Positions 61,614 through 64,000 of a stretch of DNA of 64,000 nt are shown here, piece by piece. How positions within the stretch are numbered: position 1 is the first letter of the stretch; each line of letters begins with the position of its first letter. The notes below the pieces were generated by a model. The model was not told where the DNA came from and did no database searches. It was given only the letters and a program-made list of their open reading frames with translations. This DNA is from an uncultured Bacteroides sp. (GTDB lineage: Bacteria; Bacteroidota; Bacteroidia; Bacteroidales; Bacteroidaceae), in contig NZ_CAUFUE010000013.1 in NCBI RefSeq assembly GCF_959029255.1, forward strand, positions 1 through 64,000. Reading direction: 5' to 3'. Both the position numbers and the translations under genes were made by a program.

Positions 61614-63533
61614 ATGAAAAGAAATGCTTTAAAGAGAGAGGTATGCAAAATACTATACGCATTACCCATCAGTCTTACTTTGCTCTACACATCTTGTATC
61701 AACAAAATCGGAGACGACATTGAAGAAGGAACCGTTCCTATTTCGTTCTCTACAAAAATCAGTAAAAGTACGACAAAGACAACAACATCCGCTTTCGAAA
61801 AAGGAGAACAAATAGGTTTGTTCGCAATGCTGACATCTACTTCCCTAAACGACCAGCGATACATTGACAACCTTTGCCTGGAGTGCGGAGAGGATGCCTT
61901 ATTAATTCCTGAAAAGGAAGTCTTTTATCCGGAGGGAGATGCCACAGTGGATTTTATCGGTTATTATCCTTATCAAAAAGAAGGGATATCCAGTGGAAAT
62001 TCCCAACTGCACATTTCAGTAGCAACCAATCAAAGTACGAAAGCTAAGCACTCAATTTCTGATTTTCTAATTGCAAAGAGAAATAAGGTACAAAGTGGAA
62101 GCGAACCGGTAGAGTTAACATTTAAGCATCAACTCGCTAAGATAAGTATCATACTATCACCCAAAGAAGGGGAAAATGCAGATGATATACTTAAAGCAAA
62201 TCCCAAAATCATTGCTACAGGCTTTAATACACAAGCCTTGTATGATTTCCAAACCGGCGACCTTTCAAAACTGGCTACAAAAGCGGACATCTCACCTTTC
62301 GGAAACTGGAAGAAACAAAGTAACGGCACGTTATCAGGAAAAGAATTCATTGTTATCCCGCAGGAAGACACAAGCGGTGAACAGGCTTTCGTATTGGAAT
62401 GGAACGGTAAATTATATACTTGCCCTATGCCGACAGTTACTATGAAAGGCAATACGGAATTTGAGATTTCTATCGATGCCATACAAACAACAAGCCGGGT
62501 TTTAAACAGTATTACAAGTAACATTAAGGCATGGGAATATCAGGAAAGCGGGCAAAGCGAAAACAATCACAACTTAACCACTGTCCGCATCGCAGCACTG
62601 TCTTTCTCTACATCTGATGTATACAGGGTGTATTACCAAAGTATGCCTGTTGCTGAAATATGTAAAGAGTATCTATATTCGACCGGCAGTAATATAGCCT
62701 CTCGTGCCATTGTTGTTTATCCGGTAGTGAATGAGAAGACAGATTTACAAAAAGGAAATGTGTTGCAATTGCTGGACGAATATGGGATGACACATGGAGG
62801 TATCGTAAACTGGGATACAGAAAACAATTCATTGACGTACACACCCGGAAGTTCAAAACCGGTTGAAAGTTTCTTTATTGATGAAAATGGGAAGATTGTT
62901 TTGGAAAAACCTGACACACCGGCAGCTATAAACGTAAGCAGCTATCAGATAAGGGATATACGAAACGGCAAACTGCAAACCTATCCCATCGTAAAGATAG
63001 GTACACAATATTGGATGAAAGAGAACTTACAAGCTACCCGCTATCAGGACAATACAGCACTTCCTCTCAAAACAACTTTAGGTGCAGGAAACGGTTACTT
63101 TCAAAATGCCGACAAAACATTATTCTTTTATAATGGAGAAGCATTATTAGAAAAAGAATTATCCCCAAAGGAATGGAAAATACCCAATAAAAGCGATTGG
63201 GACAAAATGATTGCATATATCAATAATGACGCATCACTGCTGAAAGCGGGAACTTGGAAAGCTTTCACTAATGAAACAGTTTGTCCTGTCACTAATCTGA
63301 CAGGTTTGAGCATCCGGCCTTATGGCATGTTTGACGTAAACAGCAAAGGAACACACCTCCATTGCAATATAGAAACAACTGCCGCTTTTTGGATCTATGG
63401 AGAAACGCAAAACACCCTGCTGAACAAAGGAATATTCTTTTTAGGAGGCTCAAATGAAATAAAAGAAGGAGCAAACACTACAAATTCAGACGCTTATTAT
63501 CGCGGTTTTTCCATCCGCTGCATAAAAGAATAG
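61614..63533 (+). CDS. Fimbrillin-like lipoprotein with C-terminal FISUMP domain
   Basis: A 639-residue surface lipoprotein; signal ILYALPISLTLLYTSC. The N-terminal part (about 30-310) is fimbrillin/Mfa2-like, with the early VPISFSTKISKSTTKTTTSA, then EKGEQIGLFAML and YPEGDATVDFIGYYPYQ. The C-terminal part (about 445-639) is a FISUMP domain: VKIGTQYWMKENLQATRYQD, ... EWKIPNKSDWDKMIAYI ... and a final FSIRCIKE. It lacks accompanying fimbrial assembly genes. Probably an adhesin or surface anchor protein; function not known. Confidence 0.85.
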   Translation: MKRNALKREVCKILYALPISLTLLYTSCINKIGDDIEEGTVPISFSTKISKSTTKTTTSAFEKGEQIGLFAMLTSTSLNDQRYIDNLCLECGEDALLIPEKEVFYPEGDATVDFIGYYPYQKEGISSGNSQLHISVATNQSTKAKHSISDFLIAKRNKVQSGSEPVELTFKHQLAKISIILSPKEGENADDILKANPKIIATGFNTQALYDFQTGDLSKLATKADISPFGNWKKQSNGTLSGKEFIVIPQEDTSGEQAFVLEWNGKLYTCPMPTVTMKGNTEFEISIDAIQTTSRVLNSITSNIKAWEYQESGQSENNHNLTTVRIAALSFSTSDVYRVYYQSMPVAEICKEYLYSTGSNIASRAIVVYPVVNEKTDLQKGNVLQLLDEYGMTHGGIVNWDTENNSLTYTPGSSKPVESFFIDENGKIVLEKPDTPAAINVSSYQIRDIRNGKLQTYPIVKIGTQYWMKENLQATRYQDNTALPLKTTLGAGNGYFQNADKTLFFYNGEALLEKELSPKEWKIPNKSDWDKMIAYINNDASLLKAGTWKAFTNETVCPVTNLTGLSIRPYGMFDVNSKGTHLHCNIETTAAFWIYGETQNTLLNKGIFFLGGSNEIKEGANTTNSDAYYRGFSIRCIKE

Positions 63534-63566
63534 CCATTCAAAAAGACATTTATCATTTCTTTTTCG

Positions 63567-63574
63567 TATTTTTG
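63567..63574 (+). promoter_or_regulatory. -7 promoter box for metF
   Basis: TATTTTTG (TAnnTTTG), 50 bp upstream of the metF ATG. No riboswitch was recognised in the leader. Confidence 0.4.
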
Positions 63575-63624
63575 TTCCCAATGTGCAAGATTTTTGCCAA
63601 TAGGACAAAGATAACGAAAAAGAA

Positions 63625-64000
63625 ATGAGAGTAATCGACCTGATACACAGTAACGAAAAAACAGCTTTTTCATTTGAAATACTGCCGCCACTGAAAGGTA
63701 CAGGCATCGAAAAGCTGTACGAAACCATAGATACATTACGGGAATTCGACCCTAAATACATAAATATCACCACACATCGCAGCGAGTATGTGTACAAAGA
63801 CCTCGGCAACGGATTATTTCAACGTAATCGTCTGCGTCGCCGTCCCGGTACGGTTGCCGTGGCTGCCGCTATTCAAAACAAATATAACATAACCGTAGTC
63901 CCCCACCTTCTTTGCAGCGGCTTCAGCCGTGAAGATATTGAATATGAGTTACTCGACTTGCAATTCCTGGGCATTACGGATTTACTGGTATTGCGAGGTG
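63625..64000 (+). CDS. metF: Methylenetetrahydrofolate reductase, 3' end cut by the window
   Basis: The first 125 codons read MRVIDLIHSNEKTAFSFEIL followed by PPLKGTGIEKLYETIDTL. The typical MetF start has FSFEI-PP(L/K) and INITTH(R/H)SE; the latter is seen as YINITTHRSEYVYKD. VVPHLLCSGFSREDIEYELL and GITDLLVLRG are the barrel segments near the FAD and folate sites. It makes the methyl donor for methionine synthase, so it belongs to the same pathway as metA 2.4 kb away. Confidence 0.95.
   Translation, partial: MRVIDLIHSNEKTAFSFEILPPLKGTGIEKLYETIDTLREFDPKYINITTHRSEYVYKDLGNGLFQRNRLRRRPGTVAVAAAIQNKYNITVVPHLLCSGFSREDIEYELLDLQFLGITDLLVLRG

Overview
The window looks like a gut Bacteroides chromosome. 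Evidence: many -7 boxes of the Bacteroidales form TAnnTTTG, a SusC/SusD pair, BACON and DUF1735 domains, serine-type sulfatases, a fimbrillin-like lipoprotein, a TPP-riboswitch thiamine uptake operon (TonB receptor, PnuT, thiamine pyrophosphokinase), and a GG-leader protein exported by a C39-peptidase ABC transporter. I see no rRNA, tRNA, CRISPR array, IS transposase or phage module. Both ends cut genes: an EamA permease at the left, metF at the right.

Layout. 0-5.3 kb: EamA permease, MATE exporter, quinone-reductase-like flavoprotein, a small lipoprotein, a remnant of a pyridoxamine-phosphate-oxidase-like gene and an MscS channel. 5.3-9.2 kb: thiamine salvage operon. 9.3-10.9 kb: second EamA permease and a RelE/ParE-type toxin-antitoxin pair followed by a tandem array of 22-bp palindromes. 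11-16.5 kb: threonine operon thrA - proposed homoserine kinase - thrC, with a possible threonine-rich leader peptide. 16.7-18.4 kb: asparaginase and beta-carbonic anhydrase, convergent. 18.6-28.1 kb: a polysaccharide-utilisation-like locus (SusC, SusD, DUF1735/discoidin lipoprotein, M60 metallopeptidase) probably aimed at host glycoproteins. A 435-bp segment upstream of susC is bounded by 19-bp inverted repeats and carries a promoter pointing away from susC, as expected of an invertible promoter in the off state. 28.9-32.4 kb: radA, a GxxExxY gene enclosed by inverted repeat arms, an FAD oxidoreductase, and a gene-less copy of the same repeat. 32.5-38.8 kb: flavodoxin and a 2-oxoacid dehydrogenase operon (lpdA, lplA, E2, fused E1).

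39.3-50.9 kb is the most unusual part: an AT-rich operon with TolC, a LanC-like protein, a glycosyltransferase, a 210-residue GG-leader protein, four related TPR proteins, an HlyD-type adaptor and a C39-peptidase ABC transporter. Together these could modify, cleave and export one secreted protein across both membranes; no radical SAM or dehydratase gene is present. 51-57.4 kb: an atypical LuxR-type regulator with a histidine-rich linker, two sulfatases and a TonB receptor. 57.5-64 kb: zinc-ribbon membrane protein, U32 peptidase, metA, a fimbrillin/FISUMP lipoprotein and metF.

Several families of short inverted-repeat elements recur between genes. Two seem to have entered coding sequences in frame, and one family shares its ends with the GxxExxY unit, suggesting a mobile parent/derivative relation.
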